DNA of 36,750 bases. Origin: Candidatus Endomicrobium procryptotermitis. GTDB taxonomy: Bacteria; Elusimicrobiota; Endomicrobiia; Endomicrobiales; Endomicrobiaceae. This document shows, one piece after another, positions 27,638 through 35,147 of the stretch (position 1 is its first letter; each line of letters opens with the position of its first letter). The notes beneath the pieces are model-generated. The model ran no database searches, was not told the origin of the DNA, and was given only the letters and a program-made list of their open reading frames with translations. A program made the translations under genes and the position numbers. The stretch covers positions 1 through 36,750 of the forward strand of contig JAITIP010000006.1 of NCBI GenBank assembly GCA_031279415.1. Direction: 5' to 3'.

Positions 27638-28831
27638 ATGGAAAAAAGAAAAATTTACCTTGATAACAGCGCAACAACGCAGGTCGATGAAGAAGTAGTA
27701 AAGGAAATGCTTCCTTATTTTTCGCAAATATATGGCAACGCTTCAAGTTTTCATTCTTTCGGACGTGAAGCAAGAACAGCGCTTGATGAAGCAAGAATAA
27801 AAACCGCGTCTTTACTCAATGCCAGTGCAGAAGAAATCATATTTACCAGTTGCGGCACTGAATCCGACAATTTGGCGATATTTGGAATTTTGAACGCTTA
27901 CGGTAAAAAAGGGCATATTATAACGAGCAAAATTGAACATCATGCTGTACTTCATTCATGTGAGCGTTTAGAAAAAAATGGATATGAAGTCACTTATATT
28001 GGTGTAGACAAAACCGGCAGGGTGTCTGTCGATGACGTTTTAAATGCCATAAAAGGAAATACGCTTCTCATAACTATAATGCATGCAAACAATGAAGTCG
28101 GAACGATTGAACCGATAGAAGAAATAGCTGCAGGATTAAAAATTATAAATGAAAACAGAAAAGATAAAATATACTTTCATACCGATGCCGTGCAAACTGC
28201 CGGTAAAATTAAGCTTGATGTAAAAAAGCTCGGGATAGATTTGCTTTCACTGGCGGCACATAAATTTCACGGGCCCAAAGGTATAGGTGCTTTATACGTT
28301 AAAAAAGGTACAAACATCTTACCAATAGTTTTTGGTGGTCATCATGAAAATGGTTTGCGTCCGGGAACTGAAAATGTGGCTTTTGCCAAAGCTCTGGCAA
28401 AAGCTTTGGAAATTTCAAACAGGGATATGGACACACATAATAAATACGTATTGCGTTTGAAGGAAAAGCTTAAAAAAGGAATTTTGGAAACAATTCCTGA
28501 AGTTTTTATCAACGGAAATGCCAAAAACTCCACAGCGGGCATATTAAACGTAAATTTTACTTACATTGAAGGCGAATCGCTTTTGCTGAAACTTGATATG
28601 AAGGCGATAGCCGCATCTACAGGTTCTGCCTGTGCTTCGGGTTCGTCTGATCCTTCTCATGTTTTAACGGCTCTGCGTGTTGATCCTGTTGCCGCTCAGG
28701 GAGCCATACGTTTTTCTTTAAGCCACAAAAATACCGAAGAAGAAATAAATTATGTTTTGTCAGTTTTGCCGGAGCTTGTCGAGAGTCTTCGCGCTATGTC
28801 TCCGGTATGGCAGGCAAAAAAGAACGACTAA
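27638..28831 (+). CDS. Cysteine desulfurase (IscS/NifS family)
   Basis: 397 residues. A PLP enzyme that takes sulfur from cysteine for Fe-S clusters and thiolated tRNA. PLP Lys is K209 (SLAAHKFHGPKG) and the PLP-stacking His is H101 (KIEHHAVLH). The persulfide Cys is C332 in the long-loop form STGSACASGSSDPSHVL, which places it in group I (IscS/NifS). YLDNSATTQVDEEV opens the protein. AGGGG lies upstream of the ATG. No iscU or nifU follows; the next gene is an ion channel. A local role in supplying the Fe-S-rich hydrogenase is a guess. IscS and NifS cannot be told apart here. Confidence 0.9.
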   Translation: MEKRKIYLDNSATTQVDEEVVKEMLPYFSQIYGNASSFHSFGREARTALDEARIKTASLLNASAEEIIFTSCGTESDNLAIFGILNAYGKKGHIITSKIEHHAVLHSCERLEKNGYEVTYIGVDKTGRVSVDDVLNAIKGNTLLITIMHANNEVGTIEPIEEIAAGLKIINENRKDKIYFHTDAVQTAGKIKLDVKKLGIDLLSLAAHKFHGPKGIGALYVKKGTNILPIVFGGHHENGLRPGTENVAFAKALAKALEISNRDMDTHNKYVLRLKEKLKKGILETIPEVFINGNAKNSTAGILNVNFTYIEGESLLLKLDMKAIAASTGSACASGSSDPSHVLTALRVDPVAAQGAIRFSLSHKNTEEEINYVLSVLPELVESLRAMSPVWQAKKND

Positions 28832-28865
28832 CGCCAATTTCACATGATGAGAGGAAAATTTTTGT

Positions 28866-29714
28866 ATGAACATTAAGATTTGGGCAAAAAATCTTGTGGC
28901 GGCAAAACCTTTTGAAGTTTTTATCAGTATTGTTATAGTAGTAAATTGTTTATTTATAGGTATTGAGACGTATCTTCACAATCCAAAAATTTACATAATC
29001 CAGCAGACAGCTTTATCCATATTTATAGTTGAAATAATTTTGCGTTTTGTTGCGGCAGATGGAATAAAATCTTTTTTTAAAAGTGGCTGGAACATTTTTG
29101 ATTTGTCTCTGATAATAATAAGCCTAATACCAGAATCGTTATTATCCAATCCCGCGGCCGTAACTTCTTTAAGAATTCTAAGGGTATTTAGAGTTTTAAG
29201 ACTTGTAAGGACCGCTCCGGAAATAAAACTTATTATAAACGTTTTGATACGTTCTTTCAGATCACTGACTTATAATGCTTTGTTTTTCTGCATATTCTTG
29301 TATTTATTTGCGATAATGGGAGTTACTTTATTTAAACTTCCCACAGTGAATGCACAAACCCCTCCTGAAATTGTACAGGCCATGAAAGAAATAAAAATAA
29401 TTGCTCCCAACAGTCCAGAAAACTCTCCGGAGTCGTATGGAACACTTCATGAATCGATGTTTACACTGTTTCGGGTTATGACCGGCGACGATTGGACTGA
29501 TATACGTTATAATCTGATGAAATCTTACGAATTGAAACTTATACGCATTCCGCCTTTTATCATAACGGCTTTTCATGTAGTATGGTTTTGTTTGTCGGCA
29601 TTTTTACTTTTGAATCTTGTGGTCGGTGCAATAGTAAACAATTATCAGGTTATTATGGAGGAGATGAAAAAAAGGAAAGAATCAAAAACATCTGAGAATA
29701 AGGTTGAAATTTGA
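28866..29714 (+). CDS. Voltage-gated cation channel (single 6-TM domain), calcium-type filter
   Basis: 282 residues with six membrane segments plus a pore loop (ion transport family). S4 holds arginines at exactly every third position: R103, R106, R109, R112 and R115 (SLRILRVFRVLRLVRT). The selectivity filter is T206-G-D-D-W-T-D212 in FRVMTGDDWTD. Bacterial sodium channels have TLESW, while calcium-selective engineered NavAb (CavAb) has TLDDWSD. The same three acidic positions occur here. An unusually long turret (about residues 157-195) precedes the pore helix. The C-terminus continues as a charged helix after S6. It probably forms a homotetramer in the inner membrane. GAGAGGA lies upstream of the ATG. 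Confidence 0.88.
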   Translation: MNIKIWAKNLVAAKPFEVFISIVIVVNCLFIGIETYLHNPKIYIIQQTALSIFIVEIILRFVAADGIKSFFKSGWNIFDLSLIIISLIPESLLSNPAAVTSLRILRVFRVLRLVRTAPEIKLIINVLIRSFRSLTYNALFFCIFLYLFAIMGVTLFKLPTVNAQTPPEIVQAMKEIKIIAPNSPENSPESYGTLHESMFTLFRVMTGDDWTDIRYNLMKSYELKLIRIPPFIITAFHVVWFCLSAFLLLNLVVGAIVNNYQVIMEEMKKRKESKTSENKVEI

Positions 29715-29726
29715 TAATATTTAATA

Positions 29727-29762
29727 AAATAAGTACAATCTATCAAATAAGTACAATCTATC
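29727..29762 (+). repeat. Perfect 18-bp tandem repeat, two copies
   Basis: AAATAAGTACAATCTATC occurs at 29727-29744 and again, back to back, at 29745-29762, with the first bases of a third copy after it. It sits 12 bp after the channel stop and just upstream of a TATAAT (29768-29773) that could serve the small gene at 29790. Confidence 0.85.
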
Positions 29763-29789
29763 AAATATATAATAAAAATGGAGGTAAAA

Positions 29790-29942
29790 ATGTACATAGA
29801 TTTTGCATCGGATTGGCCGGCATATTTTTTTATGGCAATATTTTTGGGATTTATAGTTTATGTGATTATCAAAGGACACTCTAAAGTCGTTGGAAATGGT
29901 ATTGTTGCGGAAAAGTCAGGTGAGATAAAAAAGAAAAAATAA
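29790..29942 (+). CDS. Small single-pass membrane protein, 50 residues
   Basis: Not recognised. A strong GGAGG ribosome site lies 5-6 nt before the ATG. The product starts MYIDFASDWPAYFF, has one membrane helix (about residues 11-27, FFMAIFLGFIVYVII) and ends in a basic tail (GEIKKKK). A strong terminator follows 16 nt after the stop, so the frame is bracketed by expression signals. It lies downstream of the ion channel and could be an accessory subunit, or an unrelated small membrane protein of the size of respiratory-complex subunits. I found no motif that decides. Confidence 0.7.
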   Translation: MYIDFASDWPAYFFMAIFLGFIVYVIIKGHSKVVGNGIVAEKSGEIKKKK

Positions 29943-29953
29943 GATAATATTTT

Positions 29954-29982
29954 AAAAACCCCGCTTTAGCGGGGCTTTTTTT
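29954..29982 (+). terminator. Strong Rho-independent terminator
   Basis: CCCCGC (29959-29964), loop TTTA, GCGGGG (29969-29974), then C and seven or more T residues, with As on the other side that extend the stem. It closes the channel/small-protein unit. Confidence 0.92.
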
Positions 29983-30082
29983 ATGTATGCTTTTCAATCT
30001 TATCGTTTGAAGTGTTCATTGCTATCCACTTTTTTATTATATCTAAAAAAGGGCAATATCTATTTTGACCTTAACACATCAT

Positions 30083-30111
30083 TTGACTAAAAATCACTTT
30101 TATTATAAAAT
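30083..30111 (+). promoter_or_regulatory. Promoter of tRNA-Leu
   Basis: TTGACT (30083-30088), 17 nt, TAAAAT (30106-30111). The tRNA begins at 30132, about 15 nt after the expected transcription start. Confidence 0.6.
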
Positions 30112-30131
30112 ACTACCTTGCTTGTTTTAAA

Positions 30132-30217
30132 GCCGAGGTGGTGGAATTGGCAGACACGTGAGACTCAAAATCTCAAGTTGCTTAGGCGGCGTGCGGGTTC
30201 AAGTCCCGCCCTCGGCA
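30132..30217 (+). tRNA. tRNA-Leu (CAA)
   Basis: 86 nt, class II. Acceptor GCCGAGG pairs with CCTCGGC (30210-30216) and the discriminator base is A. The anticodon stem TGAGA/TCTCA encloses the loop CTCAAAA, giving anticodon CAA, which reads UUG. The variable arm is long, as in leucine tRNAs, and the T-arm is GCGGGTTCAAGTCCCGC. The 3' CCA is not encoded. The restriction-modification genes follow 180 bp downstream; I see no duplicate of the tRNA 3' end, so no att site is claimed. Confidence 0.95.
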
Positions 30218-30381
30218 TTCTATTTTTCTACAGACGAATTAAGCGCAGCATACTCGCCAGAAAAATTACTTAACAAAGTTTAATATGGAGCAAAAGCAAA
30301 TCAATTTTTGCTGTCAACGTTCAAAAAATATTTTGATTTTTCTTGATTTGTCTATGCTGCTTATGTTTCAGTAAAAAGTAT

Positions 30382-30389
30382 GCTAAAAT
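30382..30389 (+). promoter_or_regulatory. Extended -10 element of the restriction gene
   Basis: TGCTAAAAT (TGN-TAAAAT form) lies 7 nt before the ATG at 30397, so transcription should begin at or next to the start codon. No ribosome site precedes this ATG. A leaderless or nearly leaderless mRNA is likely. Confidence 0.5.
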
Positions 30390-30396
30390 ATAGTAT

Positions 30397-31026
30397 ATGA
30401 GTGATATTTATAATGAAATCAGCAAACTAGCGGCACAATATTCTGATAACTTAAAGAAAGCTATTGATGACCGTTTGGAAGAAATGAAATCTGATGACAA
30501 TTCACATTACTTAATCTATCAAGTTCTAGGCATTTCCGTCCGAGAAGGCAGGCTAATAGATGAATATCAAAATAAAGGCCGCTTCTTATACAAATATGCA
30601 GGTTCTTTCTTGGAAGAAGCAGCTATATTGTGCATTGAGAATAAGCACAATAACGCTCAACGAAAAATTCGTATCCCGAATACACAAAGTTCAAGACCGA
30701 AAACTTTTGAAATTGATTGTCTTGTTGGCAATGAAGCATATGAGATTAAATGGCGAGACGCAACGACTGACGGCGATCATATAACGAAAGAACATACCCG
30801 TTTGAAGCAGATAAAAAATGCTGGCTATACACCTATAAGAATAATGTTTTACTCTCCAAACCGCGGTCAAGCAATAAAAATACAACAAACGCTTGAAACA
30901 GTTTATAATGGTGTCGGTGGTAAGTATTTTTATAACGACAGCGCTTGGGAGTATATCAAGACTGACACTGGCATTGATTTGCTGGGACTATTGGAAGACA
31001 TAGTGGAACAAAAAATAAAGGGATAA
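30397..31026 (+). CDS. Type II restriction endonuclease, probably ApaLI-like
   Basis: 209 residues. A PD-(D/E)XK active site is visible as D107 and E116-x-K118 in FEIDCLVGNEAYEIKWRDATT. The region around it, with TDGDHITKEHTR, resembles the ApaLI-like family (ApaLI cuts GTGCAC). That family name rests on memory of the motif, and the recognition site is not proven. The gene ends 5 nt before the methyltransferase gene, the usual R-M pairing. The -10 sits almost on the ATG, which would keep nuclease translation low. No control (C) protein gene is present. Confidence 0.75.
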   Translation: MSDIYNEISKLAAQYSDNLKKAIDDRLEEMKSDDNSHYLIYQVLGISVREGRLIDEYQNKGRFLYKYAGSFLEEAAILCIENKHNNAQRKIRIPNTQSSRPKTFEIDCLVGNEAYEIKWRDATTDGDHITKEHTRLKQIKNAGYTPIRIMFYSPNRGQAIKIQQTLETVYNGVGGKYFYNDSAWEYIKTDTGIDLLGLLEDIVEQKIKG

Positions 31027-31031
31027 GAATT

Positions 31032-32228
31032 ATGTTATTACTTGGCGACTGCTTGAAAAAAATAAAAAAAATCATTCCTAGCAGCGTTGATTTAATATAC
31101 CTTGACCCGCCATTTTTTACGCAAACAAAACAAATTCTCAAAGATAAAAATCTCAAAGAATACTCTTTTGATGATACTTGGAAAGATATAGATGAATATA
31201 AAGCATTTATTAAAGTAAGGGTTAAAGCGTGCAGAAAAGTACTAAAAGACACTGGAAGCATCTTCCTTCACTGCGACAAGATCGCTTCACATCACCTGCG
31301 TGTGATTTTAGATGAAGTATTTGGTGTGGGTAATTTTCAGAGTGAGATAATATGGAGCTATAAAAGATGGTCTAATGCGAAGAAAGGACTTCTTAATTCA
31401 CACCAAGTCATTTTCTTTTACAGTAAGACTGGCAATTTTACATTCAATACGCTATTTACTGATTATTCAGAAACAACTAATGTTGACCAGATATTTCAGA
31501 AGAGGAAACGAGATAAAAACGGAAAAATTGTCTATCAAAAAAATGATAGTGGCGAGTGCGAGTTAATAGAGCAAAAAAACGGTGTTCCGCTTTCTGATGT
31601 ATGGGAAATACCGTATCTTAACCCAAAGGCGAAAGAGCGTGTCGGCTACCCAACACAAAAGCCAATACTGCTTCTTGAACAAATTATTAAAATTGCTTCC
31701 AATAAAGGCGACACTGTACTTGACCCGTTTTGTGGAAGCGGTACAACGCTCGTAGCCGCAAAATTGCTTGGTAGAAACTATATTGGTATTGATATATCCC
31801 CTGATGCTGTTGAGCTGACAGAAAAACGCCTTGAAAAACCTATAAAAACAGAGTCAATGTTGCTCAAAAAGGGTAAATCGGCATATACTAATCAAAATAA
31901 CTCCATATTAGATTTGTTAAGAAAGATAGATGCCGAACCAGTTCAAAGAAATAAGGGTATAGATGGTTTCTTAAGAATAGATGGTAAGATGAAACCAATT
32001 CCAATTCGCATACAGCGAAATTCTGAAACGGTAGAATATGCCCAAAAACAGCTTAGCAATGCTATTGTTAAAAATGGTTTTCGATTGGCTATTCTCTATA
32101 AGACAACCGATAAAACAGAAAGTACTTTATTTACTCTGCCGAACGTAAGTCGAAATGATAATTTTTATATTTTTGATAGAATTGACGATTTGCTGTCATT
32201 TAAGAGAAAGTTTGCGGCTATGCGATAG
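31032..32228 (+). CDS. DNA methyltransferase of the type II R-M pair, with C-terminal nuclease-like tail
   Basis: 398 residues. Motif IV comes first (LIYLDPPFF, D25-P-P-F28) and the SAM-binding motif I later (DPFCGSGTT, D231-T239), the permuted beta-class order. DPPF fits N6-adenine (or N4-cytosine) methylation. Residues 1-260 complete the enzyme. The tail after about 300 has GIDGFLRIDGKMKPIPIRIQR, resembling the nuclease-like domains found at the end of some DNA methylases. Their usual QVK is replaced by RIQ, so it is probably a binding rather than a cutting domain. The enzyme should protect the site cut by the upstream nuclease. Confidence 0.85.
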   Translation: MLLLGDCLKKIKKIIPSSVDLIYLDPPFFTQTKQILKDKNLKEYSFDDTWKDIDEYKAFIKVRVKACRKVLKDTGSIFLHCDKIASHHLRVILDEVFGVGNFQSEIIWSYKRWSNAKKGLLNSHQVIFFYSKTGNFTFNTLFTDYSETTNVDQIFQKRKRDKNGKIVYQKNDSGECELIEQKNGVPLSDVWEIPYLNPKAKERVGYPTQKPILLLEQIIKIASNKGDTVLDPFCGSGTTLVAAKLLGRNYIGIDISPDAVELTEKRLEKPIKTESMLLKKGKSAYTNQNNSILDLLRKIDAEPVQRNKGIDGFLRIDGKMKPIPIRIQRNSETVEYAQKQLSNAIVKNGFRLAILYKTTDKTESTLFTLPNVSRNDNFYIFDRIDDLLSFKRKFAAMR

Positions 32229-32574
32229 CTGAATACGATTAGTCTTAAGAGAGTTGTTCCACACTTTTGCGGTTGGAGCAGCCACAAAAGAAAAACAAAA
32301 AAGCGAAAAATTGGTTTAATAATTTGGTCGGCAGCGCCAACTTTTGGCTCCGTCGATTTTTTAATAATTTCCAATTTTTCGCTTTTTTGTTTCTGCCGTC
32401 CCTGACGGGGTGGCACGCCAAAATTATTTCACAATTTTTTATAAACCTGTACCTAAGATAAGTTTAACCCTTTTTCAGAAAAAACACCAAAATTATATAA
32501 AAATTGAATTTTGTTTCTAACCCACTTTTTTACTTCCATAGCTTATCGCATTTGCTGTTTCTGCCTTCTGCGGT
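32229..32574 (+). other. Gap of 346 bp between convergent genes, holding a large palindrome
   Basis: No gene is supported. The region between the methyltransferase (+) and phosphoglycerate mutase (-) holds the inverted repeat listed separately and a small hairpin, CCGTC-CCT-GACGG, at about 32396-32408. Nothing recognisable is seen in 32410-32574. Confidence 0.6.
32293..32392. repeat. Large inverted repeat: 22-bp perfect arms, 56-nt centre
   Basis: Arms 32293-32314 and 32371-32392 are exact reverse complements, A-rich on the left and T-rich on the right, each containing AAGCGAAAAATTGG or its complement. Next to each arm lies the direct repeat TTTAATAATTT (32315-32325 and 32360-32370). The centre forms GCCAA-CTT-TTGGC (32336-32348) with partial pairing around it. 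Lying between convergent genes, it may act as a two-way terminator. It could also be a non-autonomous palindromic element. Confidence 0.85.
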
Positions 32575-33321
32575 TTATTTTGCTTTTCCCTGATTGGCTA
32601 CGGCTTCCATTGCTTTTTTTACATCTTCTGGATCTCCAAGATAATAATTTTTAATCGGTTTTAACTTTTCATCTAATTCGTAGATGAGTGGCATTGCAGT
32701 AGGAATATTAAGATTTACTATATTTGCATCGCTTATATTATCGAGATATTTTACAAGAGCCCTTAAACTGTTGCCGTGAGCAGCTATTATGATTTTTTTG
32801 CCTTCTTTAATTTTCGGAGCTATTTCTTTTTCCCAATACGGAACTACTCTTGCTACAGTATCTTTTAGGCATTCTGTCAAGGGGAGTTCTTCTTTCGTGA
32901 GAGCGGCGTATCTCGGGTCATTTCCCGGGTATCTTTCATCGTTTTTTTCAAGCGGCATAGGCGGAGTATCATAGCTTCTTCTCCATATTTTTACCTGTTC
33001 TTCTCCGTACTTTGCTGCTGTTTCAGCTTTATTTAAACCTTGAAGAGCACCATAATGCCTTTCGTTAAGTTTCCAGCTGTTTATGATGGGAATCCAGTTG
33101 AATCCCATTGTGTCCATAACGATCCAGAGGGTTTTTACGGCTCTTTTTAATACCGAAGTATAAGCCAAATCGAAATCAAATCCATCTTTTTTTAACTGTT
33201 TTCCAGCTTTTAAAGCTTCTTCTTTTCCTTTTTCGGATAAGTCTACGTCAGCCCAGCCTGTAAATCTGTTTTCTTTATTCCACACGCTTTCGCCGTGCCT
33301 TATCAATACTACTTTATACAT
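32575..33321 (-). CDS. gpmA: 2,3-bisphosphoglycerate-dependent phosphoglycerate mutase
   Basis: 248 residues, the usual GpmA length. It interconverts 3- and 2-phosphoglycerate in glycolysis through a phosphohistidine. [10 protein letters not shown] holds the catalytic H9. [26 protein letters not shown] and [17 protein letters not shown] (second His) are all intact. The ribosome site GGAGGGAGACA precedes the ATG directly. It is a single-gene unit, flanked by the palindrome downstream and a divergent outer-membrane gene upstream. No consensus promoter is obvious in 33322-33420. Confidence 0.95.
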   Translation of the reverse strand: MYKVVLIRHGESVWNKENRFTGWADVDLSEKGKEEALKAGKQLKKDGFDFDLAYTSVLKRAVKTLWIVMDTMGFNWIPIINSWKLNERHYGALQGLNKAETAAKYGEEQVKIWRRSYDTPPMPLEKNDERYPGNDPRYAALTKEELPLTECLKDTVARVVPYWEKEIAPKIKEGKKIIIAAHGNSLRALVKYLDNISDANIVNLNIPTAMPLIYELDEKLKPIKNYYLGDPEDVKKAMEAVANQGKAK

Positions 33322-33520
33322 TGTCTCCCTCCAAAATTTTTATATAAAAATACTATATTTGAAAAGCTTTTGCAAATATACAATATTTTTGTTATTATAA
33401 AAAAATCTTACGGCTATTATCGGCATAAAACGTAGAGTATTTGTATTTAAAATAAGTGTGTGAAAAAAGCAGTTTTGTCCTTTAAAAATTTAAGAAATTG
33501 AGAGATTAAGGGGTATGTCG

Positions 33521-34780
33521 ATGAAAAAAATCTTAGCTTTGGTTGTTTTATCATTATTTGTGGCATCTTCGTATGCTCAGGAATTGTCTTTTGAAAATTT
33601 ACATTTTTACGGAGAAGGTTCATTCAATGGTTTTATATATGAAAACTCTACTTTAAACACTTCCGAAATATACAATGTCAGCGGAACTGGAATGTATCTT
33701 ACCATCGGATTAAGATTAGACATTTATGAAGATATTATCGCATCGTTTGCTCTCGGATATACAAATATGTGGGGAGATGGATCAGAATGGAGTGGAAGAC
33801 CTTTAAACGGCAATAGGGGACTTATTGACTTGTTTAAAATTGTTGAAGCAAACATGCTTTTTAATAATTTGTTTGATGTTGACGGACTTTCTTTCAAAAT
33901 CGGCCGTCAATACTACGGTGATGAAGACAGCACAGTTGTGTATATCGGAATAAGAAGAAATCAGCCTTTATATATCGTCATAGGAGCCGCTGATGTGCCA
34001 GGTACGATAGGTGCGATTTCATCAATAGATGCGGCCGCAGCATACTATGACAAGGACAATATAAAAGCAAATTTGATTTATGGTATTATGGAAAATAGAG
34101 GAGCTGACGGAAATCGTACTCTTATCGGTGGCGATTTTAAATATTTAAATATTGCAGAGATCTTAGATCTTCAGGGGTATTTGTATAATTTTGAAAATTA
34201 TGTTTCCGCACAAGACCACTATACAATATTAGGTGTTAAACCTACAGTAAAAATTAAAGGACTGAAAGCATCGTTGGAAGTGGCAAAAAATTTCGGAGGA
34301 GAGGAAAGTCTCAGCAATGAAACCTTTAATACGAATTTTATAAAAGCAGATGCTTCTTATGTTATTGAAAATCTTAAATTAACTCCCAGAGTTTCACTCG
34401 GAGTTTTTGGTGGTGAAAATAAACCTTTTATTACTATCGGTAATTGCAGCGCTGGTTTAATTGTCAGCCGAGTGTTGATTAATGGTAATTATAGCGATAA
34501 CAGAATAATTAATACCGGAGTCGATTACGAATTTAAAAAATTTGTTTTCAGCTTTGATATTTTTAGTTACGATTCAAGAGATGGTGAAGATTTAAAAAAT
34601 AATGTGAAGTTTGGTACGGAATTCGATCTTACTGCAAAATGTGCTTATGCGGAAAATATAGATTTTTATTTTGGAATAGGGCATCTATTCGGAGCTGACT
34701 TTTCAAAATTTAAAAACGGTGGCAAAGATTCTTTTGACTCTTCGACATTGCAGGCGGGCATAACATATAAATTTAATTAA
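33521..34780 (+). CDS. Outer-membrane beta-barrel protein (porin-like)
   Basis: About 419 residues from the ATG at 33521, which has AAGGGG 7 nt upstream; the ATG at 33515 is too close to that site. The signal peptide MKKILALVVLSLFVASSYA has a likely cleavage after SSYA. The mature protein alternates short amphipathic strands and turns, with many Tyr, Phe, Gly and Asn residues, and ends ITYKFN, a barrel-type terminal strand. Segments such as FKIGRQYYGDEDSTVVYIG and LIGGDFKYLN recall alginate-export or porin barrels. I do not recognise the specific family or substrate. A terminator follows at once. Confidence 0.72.
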   Translation: MKKILALVVLSLFVASSYAQELSFENLHFYGEGSFNGFIYENSTLNTSEIYNVSGTGMYLTIGLRLDIYEDIIASFALGYTNMWGDGSEWSGRPLNGNRGLIDLFKIVEANMLFNNLFDVDGLSFKIGRQYYGDEDSTVVYIGIRRNQPLYIVIGAADVPGTIGAISSIDAAAAYYDKDNIKANLIYGIMENRGADGNRTLIGGDFKYLNIAEILDLQGYLYNFENYVSAQDHYTILGVKPTVKIKGLKASLEVAKNFGGEESLSNETFNTNFIKADASYVIENLKLTPRVSLGVFGGENKPFITIGNCSAGLIVSRVLINGNYSDNRIINTGVDYEFKKFVFSFDIFSYDSRDGEDLKNNVKFGTEFDLTAKCAYAENIDFYFGIGHLFGADFSKFKNGGKDSFDSSTLQAGITYKFN

Positions 34781-34796
34781 TTTTTGGTGAAGTTAT

Positions 34797-34834
34797 AAGG
34801 CAGACTGAAATCGAGTATTGGTCTGCCTTTTTCT
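34797..34834 (+). terminator. Rho-independent terminator after the porin-like gene
   Basis: AAGGCAGAC (34797-34805) and GTCTGCCTT (34821-34829) form a 9-bp stem with a 15-nt loop, running into TTTTTC. It begins 16 nt after the stop codon. Confidence 0.85.
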
Positions 34835-35147
34835 ATTAAAATTTTATTTTGCTGTTTTATAGAAAAATGACAACAAAAGCTGGATTTATATTAAACTTTT
34901 AAAATCATTGTTGTCAAAAATTCTATCTTCTAAGCAATCGTTGACTGTAGGGATATCAGATAATCACTAAGCCTTTCCCAGAATGTCTTAATCAGAGGAG
35001 GGTTTTCGCTTTTATCGTTGTTTACAGATTTGAAATATTTTTTATTTTTATAAAGTGCATATATATTCAAAAATATTATAGAATTAACGAGAACGAAAGA
35101 AAGAGAATGAGAAAGAAGAAAAGAAGCAAGAAATAAGAGGTGAGAAA
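34835..35147 (+). other. Gap of about 313 bp before the defence gene
   Basis: Contents: an 8-bp inverted repeat, TGACAACA (34868-34875) and TGTTGTCA (34909-34916); a minus-strand open stretch that may be a gene remnant (listed separately); and a 59-nt run, 35089-35147, with only 5 pyrimidines on the + strand just before the ATG at 35148. No consensus promoter was recognised. Confidence 0.5.
34930..35147 (-). pseudogene. Possible 3' remnant of a membrane-protein gene
   Basis: On the minus strand a frame stays open from 35147 down to a TAG at 34930-34932, giving about 72 codons. It reads like a membrane protein tail: hydrophobic at first (FLASFLLSHSLSFVLVNSII), then polar (NDKSENPPLIKTFWERLSD). 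It has no start codon and runs into the fusion gene on the other strand. It may be the end of a gene cut off when the defence gene arrived. Half of the stretch is pyrimidine-rich on this strand and so lacks stops trivially, so chance is a real alternative. Confidence 0.25.

Noticed and set aside
30132-30400. tRNA-Leu as an integration site for the downstream R-M genes
   Set aside because: No repeat of the tRNA 3' end was found downstream and there is no integrase gene, so the tRNA adjacency alone is not enough.
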